64,000 nucleotides of DNA from Acipenser ruthenus (taxonomy: Eukaryota > Chordata > Actinopteri > Acipenseriformes > Acipenseridae). The DNA is taken from positions 21,993,188 to 22,057,187 of the forward strand of contig NC_081198.1 in NCBI RefSeq assembly GCF_902713425.1, in the 5' to 3' direction. The translations under genes were made by a program, and so were the position numbers. Shown here in pieces: positions 1 to 8,871 of this stretch. Position 1 is the stretch's first letter. Every line of letters starts with the position of its first letter. A model generated the notes under the pieces. That model was not told the origin of the DNA. It saw only the letters and a list, made by a program, of their open reading frames with translations, and made no database searches.

Positions 1-6
1 AACATA

Positions 7-1688
7 TTTTTTTTTTTTTTTTTTTTTTTTTTATTAATCAAATACTCAAAAAATACATTACTTTCTTAAATTAATACGACAAAATTATGTTCATCTCTAA
101 TCAAAAACACATCAATTTCTCAAAAAAATACATCTAAATTATCATCAATTCCATCTCAAACTATTACTTAAAGTCCTTCTTTTTCTCACTTTCTCTCTTC
201 TTTTGTCTTTCTTTTAAAGCCTCGTTCGCCTTCCGTCGTGCACACAACAATATCCTTTGTTTCGCCTCCTCATATCTTCTCCACTCTTCTTCAAGAATCC
301 TTCCCTTCCTCATCCTCTCCTTCCACCCCGAAAGCTCTGCAAAATGCTTAGCGCAAAACGTCCTCATCAAATTCTCTTCTTCCTCCACACTCATTGTCTG
401 ACTTGAGCTACCTCCCTCAACCCCACTTAACACAGACTCTGAAACCCAACTTGAACCGGCCGGACCTGCGCTTGCACTCTCCTCCTTTTCAATTCCAGCT
501 CGGTCTTTCCGCTTCTTCATCTCCTCTTCTTTTTTCCCCAAAGACCGTCTTTCCTCCCCTCCACTGTTTGTATTTCCTATTACTCCTTTCTTTTTCCTTT
601 TCTCCTCCTCTTCCTCCACACTATTTGCCCAACTTGAGCTTGCTGTTGCCCCTTCCTCATCCACTTTCCTCTTTCTCTGGATACTCTCCACCCCCTCCAT
701 GGAATCATCCACGGAGGAGCCGGAACCTTCCGAGGACTTCTGTTGGCTGTTCAGCATACTTCTGTCACTCTTTTCCTCCGCCTCCCTGTTCGGCTCTCCT
801 CCCCTTTCCTTTGTCTCCTCTTTTCCCGCCGTTCCGCCTTCCCAAGATGAGGCCACTCCCCCAGCCAACTTTTCTTTCTGTGCTTCATCTTTCTTTGCAA
901 ACACCTTCTTTCTTCCTGAAGCTGCTTCCGCATAGCTTCTTGCTCTCTTGGAACAATCCCTATACAAATGGTCTTCTTCACCACACAAATTGCAACGCTT
1001 CTTTTCAGGGCAATCCTTGCTGAAATGTCCCACGCCATTGCAGTTCCTGCAGACCAAAGCATTGCATTCTGCTGCCTTATGATCCATATTGCTACATTTG
1101 TAGCACACCTCCGGCTGGCCGGCGTACCTCACAATTCCCTTGTTCGGTCCCACAAAGATAACAGGTTTTAAAAACAATTCTTCTCCCCTTGCTCTTATCT
1201 TCTTAAATCTTCCATAAACCTTTCTCCATTTATTCCATACTCCATCAGAGTCACAGGTTTTCACTAACTCACCCTTCAGGATGAGTCGTTCCTCCAGTAC
1301 ACGCTTGATATCATCCATGGGAACCTGAGCACTGTTCATCTTCACAAAAAAGATCCTCCATTCCAGCAGAAAAATCGGCTCAAACTCAAACTTCTCCTTC
1401 AGCTCTGTTACTGCCTCCTCATACACCACCTTCTTCTCCCAACACAAATCTTCCGTCCTCAGGGTCAGATCAAACATACCCTTCTTCTGGTGGTCCTCCA
1501 AGCACAGGATCTCTTCCAAACTCAGTCCCAGCAACCCGAACATCACCTCATGAACGAACTTCTTCCGAGTCCACTGCTCCTCCGGATTCTTCAACAGAAA
1601 CCGGAGAGTATTTGTAGCCGACTTGTACTCCATGCTCTCTCTCTGATAGCTGGTTGTACTCCCACTGCTACAATCGCCTTCCCGAACT
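7..1688 (-). mobile_element. Element D: ORF1-only Tx1/Keno-like LINE in a U2 gene
   Basis: A compact minus-strand element. Its right (5') edge abuts a 33-nt U2 5' stub. A 5'UTR of about 55 nt leads into one long ORF (164-1633), followed by a 3'UTR of about 130 nt and a run of 26 T (7-32), which is its poly(A) tail on the sense strand, with AATAAA running straight into the tail. No endonuclease or reverse transcriptase ORF lies between ORF1 and the tail, so it is organised like a mammalian HAL1 half-LINE. The six bases left of the tail (aacata) differ by one base from U2 sequence aacaga at nt 38/39, so it probably uses the same site as B and C. It would need ORF2 protein from another element to move. 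Confidence 0.8.
164..1633 (-). CDS. Element D ORF1 protein, three CCHC zinc knuckles (489 aa)
   Basis: Intact ORF starting MEYKSATNTLRF and ending in tandem stops (TAA TAG). Three CX2CX4HX4C knuckles lie at about residues 177-190, 195-208 and 214-227. They are preceded by the block VGPNKGIVRYAGQP, which has close counterparts in the ORF1s of elements A, B and C. The C-terminal half is rich in Ser, Glu and Lys and ends in a long charged, probably helical stretch (about 420-489). In the Tx1/L1 group this protein is the nucleic-acid-binding partner of ORF2 in the retrotransposition particle; the binding role here is inferred from the knuckles. The open frame implies recent activity or selection. 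The sequence differs clearly from the other ORF1s in the window, so D is its own family. Confidence 0.85.
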   Translation of the reverse strand: MEYKSATNTLRFLLKNPEEQWTRKKFVHEVMFGLLGLSLEEILCLEDHQKKGMFDLTLRTEDLCWEKKVVYEEAVTELKEKFEFEPIFLLEWRIFFVKMNSAQVPMDDIKRVLEERLILKGELVKTCDSDGVWNKWRKVYGRFKKIRARGEELFLKPVIFVGPNKGIVRYAGQPEVCYKCSNMDHKAAECNALVCRNCNGVGHFSKDCPEKKRCNLCGEEDHLYRDCSKRARSYAEAASGRKKVFAKKDEAQKEKLAGGVASSWEGGTAGKEETKERGGEPNREAEEKSDRSMLNSQQKSSEGSGSSVDDSMEGVESIQRKRKVDEEGATASSSWANSVEEEEEKRKKKGVIGNTNSGGEERRSLGKKEEEMKKRKDRAGIEKEESASAGPAGSSWVSESVLSGVEGGSSSQTMSVEEEENLMRTFCAKHFAELSGWKERMRKGRILEEEWRRYEEAKQRILLCARRKANEALKERQKKRESEKKKDFK

Positions 1689-1721
1689 CACTTGATCGGA
1701 GCCAAGAGGCCGAGAAGCGAT
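1689..1721 (-). pseudogene. U2 snRNA 5' stub (nt 1-33) fused to element D
   Basis: Reading leftwards from 1721, the first 33 nt follow U2 except T16C, A23C and A24C (CGGCCTCTTGGCTCCGATC against CGGCCTTTTGGCTAAGATC). Element D then starts. The intact U2 promoter flank continues upstream. Confidence 0.85.
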
Positions 1722-1767
1722 GGCGACTTGGCCCTTGCCCGGGGCCCCCCAGCCCGGACGGCACAGG

Positions 1768-1786
1768 GGGATTCAAAGGTGGGTGC
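1768..1786 (-). promoter_or_regulatory. U2 PSE upstream of element D
   Basis: GCACCCACCTTTGAATCCC-type PSE, 47-65 bp upstream of the U2 start at 1721. It is retained in sense orientation in front of element D, which itself has almost no 5'UTR. Confidence 0.6.
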
Positions 1787-2292
1787 AAAATTCCAAGCAC
1801 AAGCAGACCCCCAAAAAACGGGCTGCTGCTTCCAGAGGGGAAATGTGCAATTTAAGCAGGAGAAAACAAAACAAAGCAAAAACACACACATAACACCAAA
1901 AACAAAACATAAACTGGCGGAGTGCGTCTTACAAATAGTCATGCCAAGCTGCAATGCTGTGCAAGGTGCCTTGGGTAACTACAACTGTGCCTCGCTGGCT
2001 GGCTGGCTTGCTAAGAAGGTCCTGGCATAGGGACATGTTCCACCACACTTGTCTGGTTAGCTGCATGCTCCCAGGAAACAACCTGCTGCTGTCTACATCA
2101 TCACCACATGTGAATAAAAGAAAGAAAGACAGCAAGAAAGAGAGAAAGAAAGAGAGAAAGAGAGAAAGAAAGAGAGAAAGAAAGAAAGAGAGAAAGAAAA
2201 AAAAAAGAAGTAAAACGGCGGGAAAACTTGCATCAACACTGGCACTCTCCCTCCAGCAGGGGTAGACAAAATGCTCACAGGAGAGATCCAGA

Positions 2293-2308
2293 TCTGACTT
2301 TGACCAAC
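2293..2308 (-). terminator. snRNA 3' box
   Basis: The minus strand reads GTTGGTCAAAGTCAGA, matching the metazoan snRNA 3' box (GTTT N0-3 AAARNNAGA) at AAAGTCAGA. It begins about 11 nt past the U2 end. This is the Integrator-dependent 3' processing signal. Every complete copy and every 3' half in the window keeps it. Confidence 0.85.
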
Positions 2309-2319
2309 GTTAGAGAAAG

Positions 2320-2507
2320 GTGTGCACCGTTCCCGGAGGTACTGCAATACCGGGCCGATGCGTGGAGTGGACGGAGCAAGCCCCTGTTCCATCTCCCGAT
2401 TCCAAAAATCAATTTAATATATGGTCCCCTGATAGGGGACGTATCAGATATTAAACTGATAAGAACAGATACTACACTTGATCTTAGCCAAAAGGCCGAG
2501 AAGCGAT
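2320..2507 (-). ncRNA. RNU2: U2 small nuclear RNA (copy 1, complete)
   Basis: U2 snRNA is the spliceosomal RNA that pairs with the intron branch site. The minus strand from 2507 begins ATCGCTTCTCGGCC and carries stem I, the branch-site pairing sequence GTAGTA (nt 33-38), stem II with loop, the Sm site GATTTTTGG, and the 3' hairpin ending in GGTGCAC, about 188 nt in all, the usual vertebrate length. Downstream is a canonical 3' box and upstream a PSE and a candidate DSE, so this copy looks functional. The sequence was compared with vertebrate U2 from memory. It serves as the reference for the variants noted in the other copies. Confidence 0.97.
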
Positions 2508-2553
2508 GGCGACTTGGCCCTTGCCCGGGGCACCCCAGCCCGGACGGCACAGG

Positions 2554-2572
2554 GGGATTCAAAGATGGGTGC
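2554..2572 (-). promoter_or_regulatory. Proximal sequence element (PSE) of U2 copy 1
   Basis: GCACCCATCTTTGAATCCC, 47-65 bp upstream of the U2 start, resembles the vertebrate PSE (YCACCNTNANNNTGAAA). Other units read ACC in place of ATC. No TATA box follows it, as expected for a Pol II snRNA gene. Confidence 0.7.
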
Positions 2573-2701
2573 AAAATTCCAAGCACAAGCAGACCCCCAA
2601 AAAACGGGCTGCTGCTTCCAGAGGGGAAATGTGCAATTTAAGCAGGAGAAAACAAAACAAAGCAAAAACACACACATAACACCAAAAACAAAACATAAAC
2701 T

Positions 2702-2722
2702 GGCGGAGTGCGTCTTACAAAT
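2702..2722 (-). promoter_or_regulatory. Candidate distal sequence element (DSE) of U2 copy 1
   Basis: About 195-215 bp upstream of U2 lies an octamer-like ATTTGTAA (six of eight bases match ATTTGCAT) next to a GC-box-like CTCCGCC. The location suits a vertebrate snRNA enhancer, but the octamer is degenerate. Confidence 0.4.
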
Positions 2723-3106
2723 AGTCATGCCAAGCTGCTATGCTGTGCAAGGTGCCTTGGGTAACTACAACTGTGCCTCGCTGGCTGGCTGGCTTGCTAA
2801 GAAGGTCCTGGCATAGGGACATGTTCCACCACACTTGTCTGGTTAGCTGCATGCTCCCAGGAAACAACCTGCTGCTGTCTACATCATCACCACATGTGAA
2901 TAAAAGAAAGAAAGACAGCAAGAAAGAAAGAGAGAAAGAAAGAGAGAAAGAAAGAAAGAGAGAAAGAAAGAAAGAGAGAAAGAAAGAGAGAAAGAAGTAA
3001 AACGGCGGGAAAACTTGCATCAACACTGGCACTCTCCCTCCAGCAGGGGTAGACAAAATGCTCACAGGAGAGATCCAGATCTGACTTTGACCAACGTTAG
3101 AGAAAG

Positions 3107-3294
3107 GTGTGCACCGTTCCCGGAGGTACTGCAATACCGGGCCGATGCTTGGAGTGGACGGAGCAAGCCCCTGTTCCATCTCCCGATTCCAAAAATCAAT
3201 TTAATATATGGTCCCCTGATAGGGGACGTATCAGATATTAAACTGATAAGAACAGGTACTACACTTGATCTTAGCCAAAAGGCCGAGAAGCGAT
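3107..3294 (-). ncRNA. RNU2: U2 snRNA (copy 2, complete, two variants)
   Basis: Complete length with promoter and 3' box. It differs at nt 39 (T to C, directly after the GTAGTA branch-site pairing bases) and by a C-to-A change in the 3' domain (gatgcttgg on the plus strand). It may be a functional variant or an early pseudogene. Confidence 0.93.
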
Positions 3295-3880
3295 GGCGAC
3301 TTGGCCCTTGCCCGGGGCCCCCCAGCCCGGACGGCACAGGGGGATTCAAAGGTGGGTGCAAAATTTCAAGCACAAGCAGACCCCAAAAAAACGGGCTGCT
3401 GCTTCCAGAGGGGAAATGTGCAATTTAAGCAGGAGAAAACAAAACAAAGCAAAAACACACACATAACACCAAAAACAAAACATAAACTGGCGGAGTGCGT
3501 CTTACAAATAGTCATGCCAAGCTGCTATGCTGTGCAAGGTGCCTTGGGTAACTACAACTGTGCCTCGCTGGCTGGCTGGCTTGCTAAGAAGGTCCTGGCA
3601 TAGGGACATGTTCCACCACACTTGTCTGGTTAGCTGCATGCTCCCAGGAAACAACCTGCTGCTGTCTACATCATCACCACATGTGAATAAAAGAAAGAAA
3701 GACAGCAAGAAAGAAAGAGAGAAAGAGAGAAAGAAAGAGAGAAAGAAAGAGAGAAAGAAAAAAAAAAGAAGTAAAACGGCGGGCAAACTTGCATCAACAC
3801 TGGCACTCTCCCTCCAGCAGGGGTAGACAAAATGCTCACAGGAGAGATCCAGATCTGACTTTGACCAACGTTAGAGAAAG

Positions 3881-4068
3881 GTGTGCACCATTCCCGGAGG
3901 TACTGCAATACCGGGCCGATGCGTGGAGTGGACGGAGCAAGCCCCTGTTCCATCTCCCGATTCCAAAAATCAATTTAATATATGGTCCCCTGATAGGGGA
4001 CGTATCAGATATAAAACTGATAAGAACAGATACTACACTTGATCTTAGCCAAAAGGCCGAGAAGCGAT
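3881..4068 (-). ncRNA. RNU2: U2 snRNA (copy 3, complete, two variants)
   Basis: Complete. Variants are A56T and a C-to-T change near the 3' end (caccattcc on the plus strand) that also occurs in the copies at 8594 and 20422. Confidence 0.93.
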
Positions 4069-4669
4069 GGCGACTTGGCCCTTGCCCGGGGCCCCCCAGC
4101 CCGGACGGCACAGGGGGATTCAAAGGTGGGTGCAAAATTCCAAGCACAAGCAGACCCCCAAAAAACGGGCTGCTGCTTCCAGAGGGGAAATGTGCAATTT
4201 AAGCAGGAGGAAACAAAACAAAGCAAAAACACACACATAACACCAAAAACAAAACATAAACTGGCGGAGTGCGTCTTACAAATAGTCATGCCAAGCTGCT
4301 ATGCTGTGCAAGGTGCCTTGGGTAACTACAACTGTGCCTCGCTGGCTGGCTGGCTTGCTAAGAAGGTCCTGGCATAGGGACATGTTCCACCAAACTTGTC
4401 TGGTTAGCTGCATGCTCCCAGGAAACAACCTGCTGCTGTCTACATCATCACCACATGTGAATAAAAGAAAGAAAGACAGCAAGAAAGAAAGAGAGAAAGA
4501 AAGAGAGAAAGAGAGAAAGAAAGAGAGAAAGAAAGAAAGAGAGAAAGAAAAAAAAAGAAGTAAAACGGCGGGAAAACTTGCATCAACACTGGCACTCTCC
4601 CTCCAGCAGGGGTAGACAAAATGCTCACAGGAGAGATCCAGATCTGACTTTGACCAACGTTAGAGAAAG

Positions 4670-4804
4670 GTGTGCACCGTTCCCGGAGGTACTGCAATAC
4701 CGGGCCGATGCATGGAGTGGACGGAGCAAGCCCCTGTTCCATCTCCCTATTCCAAAAATCAATTTAATATATGGTCCCCTGATAGGGGACGTATCAGATA
4801 TTAA
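4670..4804 (-). pseudogene. U2 3' part (nt 54-188), split by A1
   Basis: The 3' portion of a U2 gene ending abruptly at nt 54, where A1 begins. The 5' 19 nt lie at 7977-7995, so nt 20-53 are missing. Confidence 0.9.
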
Positions 4805-7800
4805 TACTCTTTTATTGAGATTTTACATTTTTTACATTTACACCCATTCGTTTTTTCATTCATTTTACATTTCTTTTAAAGATGACATTCATGCATACAG
4901 ACATACATTTTGTTTTAAAAGCATTTAAAACACATTTAAAAACACCAAGACAATTGTGCTTTGTACATGGTTAAAACAGACACAGATTAAAATCAACATG
5001 AAAGAAACCTGTGCTGTTTTAAAAGTGACTGGAAAAAAAGAACCATCTATAAAAAACCAGTGCTTGTGAGGGCCGGGGAGTGCTCTCTAAAAGGTTCAAA
5101 AGTGAACATAAAACTAGATCTAAAACAGGGACAGGGGAAAAGGGACAGTGTATAAAACAGTGAGTTAAAATTCTAAAATTTTAAAACACTTAAAATGTAA
5201 CTTTTAATAGTTTACATTAAAAATCTTAAAGATACATAAAACAAAACAAAACAAAATCAAATAAAACATTCAACGTAAATCAAATAAAAGTCCATAAAAC
5301 TGAAACAAAAGACTACATAAAACCAGGGCACCGTTGAAAAACGGTCATGCCAGCTAAAAAGGGCGGAATGCTGGCATGACAAAATAAATAAAAGGCTTAG
5401 CGGTGCCCCGTAGTCCCGCTCCTAGGAGCTAGCGGTTCCAGTTTTTTCCTTTATTCCATCTTCACGTCCTGAAGTCCGGCGATCCTCCACTCCGCGCAGG
5501 CCTTGTCCTTCCCGAGGGTCCGGATGTCCAGAATTACAAAGTCCTTGATAAGAGTTTGTGCCCTTCTGGTCGTGGTGATAGTGTCTAGCTCCTGCTTGTG
5601 ATAGACACAGACGTTACGGCCTTCCCACAGGATCTGCTTGACAACATTGATGACACGCCAAACGCACTTAGCTGTGCTGGTAGTGATTCCTCCCGCAGGC
5701 CCATAGAGCACAGTCTCAGCGGTCATCTTGGCCGTGTCAGCAAACCTGTTTAGGAAGACAGAGACAGAGAGCCAGACACTGCCAGCCACATCACACTCCC
5801 AGAAGATATGGGCTGGTGTTTCTCTCTTGCGGCACTTTGCATAGGGGCATGTTTCTACTTGGGCTAGTCCCCTCCTGAACATGAACGCTCGAGTGGGGAG
5901 TGCACTGTGGACGGTGTTCCATGCTATATCCTTCTGGACATTACTGAGGCAGCTGTGAGACACATTCTCCCAGATTTTTTGGCTTTGGGTGAGGGAGAAA
6001 GTAGCTACTTTTTCAATTTCCTGGGAACCGGCAAGATATTTAGTTACAGCCTTGTATTCCCAGGAGGCCAATTTTGCTTTATCTAAGCCCAATTTATATA
6101 TAGTGTCCCTTAAGGTTCTATAATACAATGGGGGTTCCCAGGAGTACGGCACGGTGTTATCAATAGTGCAGAGGCCCAAGGCCCTGAGACAGGTGGCAAA
6201 ATAGAAACGATTCATATAACATACCTTCCTGTCCAGGGCCTGGATTTTCTTGATAGTTTGCGTGAGCCCCTGCACTCGGGTGAGCTGCACAACGTCCGGG
6301 ACCCCCTTACCTCCCTTCTTGTCGGCTTTACTCAGGGTGGCTCGTTTTACCCTCTCCATCTTGCTGCCCCAGATAAAGCGGTGGATAATGCGGTCCACCA
6401 CTTTTTTGGTGGTCCTGTCTGGGGGAAAGATTTTTCCTACATAAGAGAGGATGGGGAACAGTATAGACTTGGTTATTAATACTCTACCCGTCATTGTTAA
6501 GGATCTTGTGCTCCATCCGCCAATCTTTTTACGGACCTGGTTAATGGCCGCCGTCCAGCTCTGGGCCCCCGAGCTATTGTTCTCGAAAATGAGGCCCAGA
6601 ATCTTGATTTTGTCCTTTTTGACAGGGTACATGTCCGACAGTTCCCTATCTACCTGCCAATTTTTAGACACGTAGACTTCGCTCTTGGACTTATTAATCA
6701 CTGCCCCGGTCGCCGTGCAGTACTTCCCAAGGATATTACTAATCCGAGGTACCGACGATGTGTTGGTGCAAATGAGTGACACATCGTCCATATATGCTGT
6801 TGTTTTGACCTGGACCCCGTTGGATCCAGGCAGCTGGAAACCAGTTATATTGGTATCCCTACGAATTGCCTGCAGGAGGGGTTCAATGCACACGACATAT
6901 AGCAGTGGGGATAGTGGGCAACCCTGTCTGACCCCTGACTGGATAGATATTTTACCAGTCAGGTGCCTGTTCACCAAGACTCGGGTACTAATGTTTGTAT
7001 AGATGGTTTTAACCCACCCCCTAAGTCCAGGAGCGAATTTCATCTGGTCCATCACTTTGTACATATATTCATGGCTTACCCTATCAAACGCCTTCTCCTG
7101 GTCAAGGTTGAACAGGCAGAGGGGATGGTTCCGTTCTCTAGAATAAGCCAGAATGTCCCTTGTTAACATTAAAATATCCGTGATGGACCTCCCTGGGACG
7201 CCACAAGCCTGGTCGGAGCCAATGACCAAAGGGAGGTGTACTTGTAGCCGGAGCATCAGAGCTTTGGCTAGTATCTTGTAATCCACGCAAAGGAGGCTGA
7301 TTGGGCGCCAATTCCGTAGATCTTTAACTTCCCCTTTCTTATGAAGGAGAGTAATTACACTCTCCCGCATAGAAGGGCCCAACCGCTTCTCCCTGTAGAC
7401 CGCTCTGTAGACCTCCGCTAAATGGACTTTTAGCGTGTCCCAAAAAAGATGGTAATACTCACCCGGGATGCCATCTGGACCTGGCGTCTTACCGGTGTTC
7501 ATGGTCTTAACCGCCTGGGTGAGCTCCTCCAGCGTGAGTTCTGGGTCCTTCTCCTCCTCCTCGTCGTCCTGCACTGAGTCAGGCTCCAACTGGCTCAGGA
7601 ACCACTCTATCAGGGTGTCATCTGTAGCTTTGATGTTATACAGGTCCCTATAGAAGTTCTCTACCACTTTTTTCACTCCCTCACTATCCTCTACTATCCT
7701 CCCCCTGCTGTCGAGCATGGAGGACATCAAGTGCCGCTTCTCCCTCGTTTTCTGGAAGAAGAAGCGAGTACACTTTTCGTCTTCCTCCATTTTTTGCACT

Positions 7801-7976
7801 TTTGCATTGTGCATGACCTTTCGTTGTTCCTCCCTACAAAGCACTGAAAGATCTAGCTTGGTCTGGGCTATCTCGTCGCTTACAGGGAACCCCCGAAGCT
7901 GAAGCAGGCTCAGACGCTGGAGGGCAGCATTCAGGTATTTATATTTGGCCCTCCTTTCTTTTGCTTTCTTTTGCTG
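4805..7976 (-). mobile_element. A1: 5'-truncated family A LINE
   Basis: Starts on the left with the family A 3' terminus (sense CTCAATAAAAGAGTA) joined to U2 nt 54, the same junction as A3. It runs through the 3'UTR and the C-terminal two thirds of ORF2, and stops where ORF2 would encode the start of the KRKAKERRAKYK segment. There it joins U2 nt 19. No ORF1, 5'UTR or endonuclease domain is present. The insertion is accompanied by loss of 34 bp of U2. Confidence 0.92.
5451..7976 (-). pseudogene. A1 ORF2 fragment: reverse transcriptase and C-terminus
   Basis: An open frame encoding the RT part of family A ORF2: KTPGPDGIPGEYY, the RPISLL block, DQEKAFDRVSHEYM, GVRQGCPLSPLLYVV and the catalytic YMDD, then the C-terminal Cys/His motif CPYAKCRKRETPAHIFWEC and the end GLQDVKME. 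The N-terminal AP endonuclease is gone. The frame stays open rightwards through the U2 stub and promoter to 8216, but that extension is U2 flank and not LINE protein. Confidence 0.9.
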
Positions 7977-7995
7977 CAAAAGGCCGAGAAGCGAT
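7977..7995 (-). pseudogene. U2 5' stub (nt 1-19) joined to A1
   Basis: Reads ATCGCTTCTCGGCCTTTTG from 7995 leftwards and then enters A1. It has the normal CCTTTT, unlike the stubs beside D, B and C. The U2 promoter follows upstream (PSE about 8042-8060). Confidence 0.85.
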
Positions 7996-8739
7996 GGCGA
8001 CTTGGCCCTTGCCCGGGGCCCCCCAGCCCGGACGGCACAGGGGGATTCAAAGGTGGGTGCAAAATTCCAAGCACAAGCAGACCCCCAAAAAACGGGCTGC
8101 TGCTTCCAGAGGGGAAATGTGCAATTTAAGCAGGAGAAAACAAAACAAAGCAAAAACACACACATAACACCAAAAACAAAACATAAACTGGCGGAGTGCG
8201 TCTTACAAATAGTCATGCCAAGCTGCTATGCTGTGCAAGGTGCCTTGGGTAACTACAACTGTGTCTCGCTGGCTGGCTGGCTTGCTAAGAAGGTCCTGGC
8301 ATAGGGACATGTTCCACCACACTTGTCTGGTTAGCTGCATGCTCCCAGGAAACAACCTGCTGCTGTCTACATCATCACCACATGTGAATAAAAGAAAGAA
8401 AGACAGCAAGAAAGAGAGAAAGAAAGAGAGAAAGAGAGAAAGAAAGAGAGAAAGAAAGAAAGAGAGAAAGAAAAAAAAAAGAAGTAAAACGGCGGGAAAA
8501 CTTGCATCAACACTGGCACTCTCCCTCCAGCAGGGGTAGACAAAATGCTCACAGGAGAGATCCAGATCTGACTTTGACCAACGTTAGAGAAAGGTGTGCA
8601 CCATTCCCGGAGGTACTGCAATACCGGGCCGATGCGTGGAGTGGACGGAGCAAGCCCCTGTTCCATCTCCCGATTCCAAAAATCAATTTAATATATGGTC
8701 CCCTGATAGGGGACGTATCAGATATTAAACTGATAAGAA

Positions 8740-8744
<5 letters not shown>
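7996..8744 (-). repeat. U2 array block II (one unit, between A1 and B)
   Basis: U2 promoter flank, spacer, polypurine tract at about 8390-8483, 3' box and a U2 3' part. No other gene is seen. Confidence 0.88.
8594..8744 (-). pseudogene. U2 3' part (nt 38-188), split by element B
   Basis: A U2 3' portion that runs directly into a 30-T run, the poly(A) tail of element B. The break is at nt 38/39, one base ambiguous because nt 38 is A. Confidence 0.9.
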
Positions 8745-8775
<31 letters not shown>

Positions 8776-8871
8776 TGAAAATTATTTACAAAGCAACAAT
8801 ACAGAAAGAAACCATATCCATTACATTAACCCACTTGCAATTTACATCTAAACGTGTACTCTTCATTACCT

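Larger units (their letters stand above)
1722..4804 (-). repeat. U2 tandem array block I
   Basis: Promoter flank of the D-split unit, then units with U2 starts at 2507, 3294 and 4068 (spacing 787 and 774 bp), then a split unit. Each spacer holds the U2 promoter region, a spacer rich in ctggctggctgg, and a (GAAA/GAGA)n polypurine tract at about 2116-2212, 2902-2998, 3688-3771 and 4462-4559, lying 110-200 bp downstream of U2 on the transcribed strand. Unit lengths differ mainly in this tract. No protein gene is seen in the spacers. Confidence 0.9.

Noticed and set aside
2116-2212. Regular GAAA/GAGA blocks as a possible CRISPR-like array
   Set aside because: This is a simple-sequence tract without spacers, in a eukaryotic snRNA repeat.
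2228-2641. Repeated open frames of 60-240 codons over every U2 unit (for example one beginning MHQHWHSPSSRG)
   Set aside because: They span the U2 gene, its promoter and the spacer on either strand and recur only because the unit recurs. No codon constraint or known domain is visible.
6250-7166. Antisense frames of 60-150 codons inside each ORF2
   Set aside because: They are mirror frames of the conserved RT coding sequence and recur in every copy for that reason.
7977-8216. N-terminal extension of the A1 ORF2 frame through the U2 promoter
   Set aside because: The extension lies upstream of the U2 transcription start and encodes only flank sequence; the frame is open by chance.
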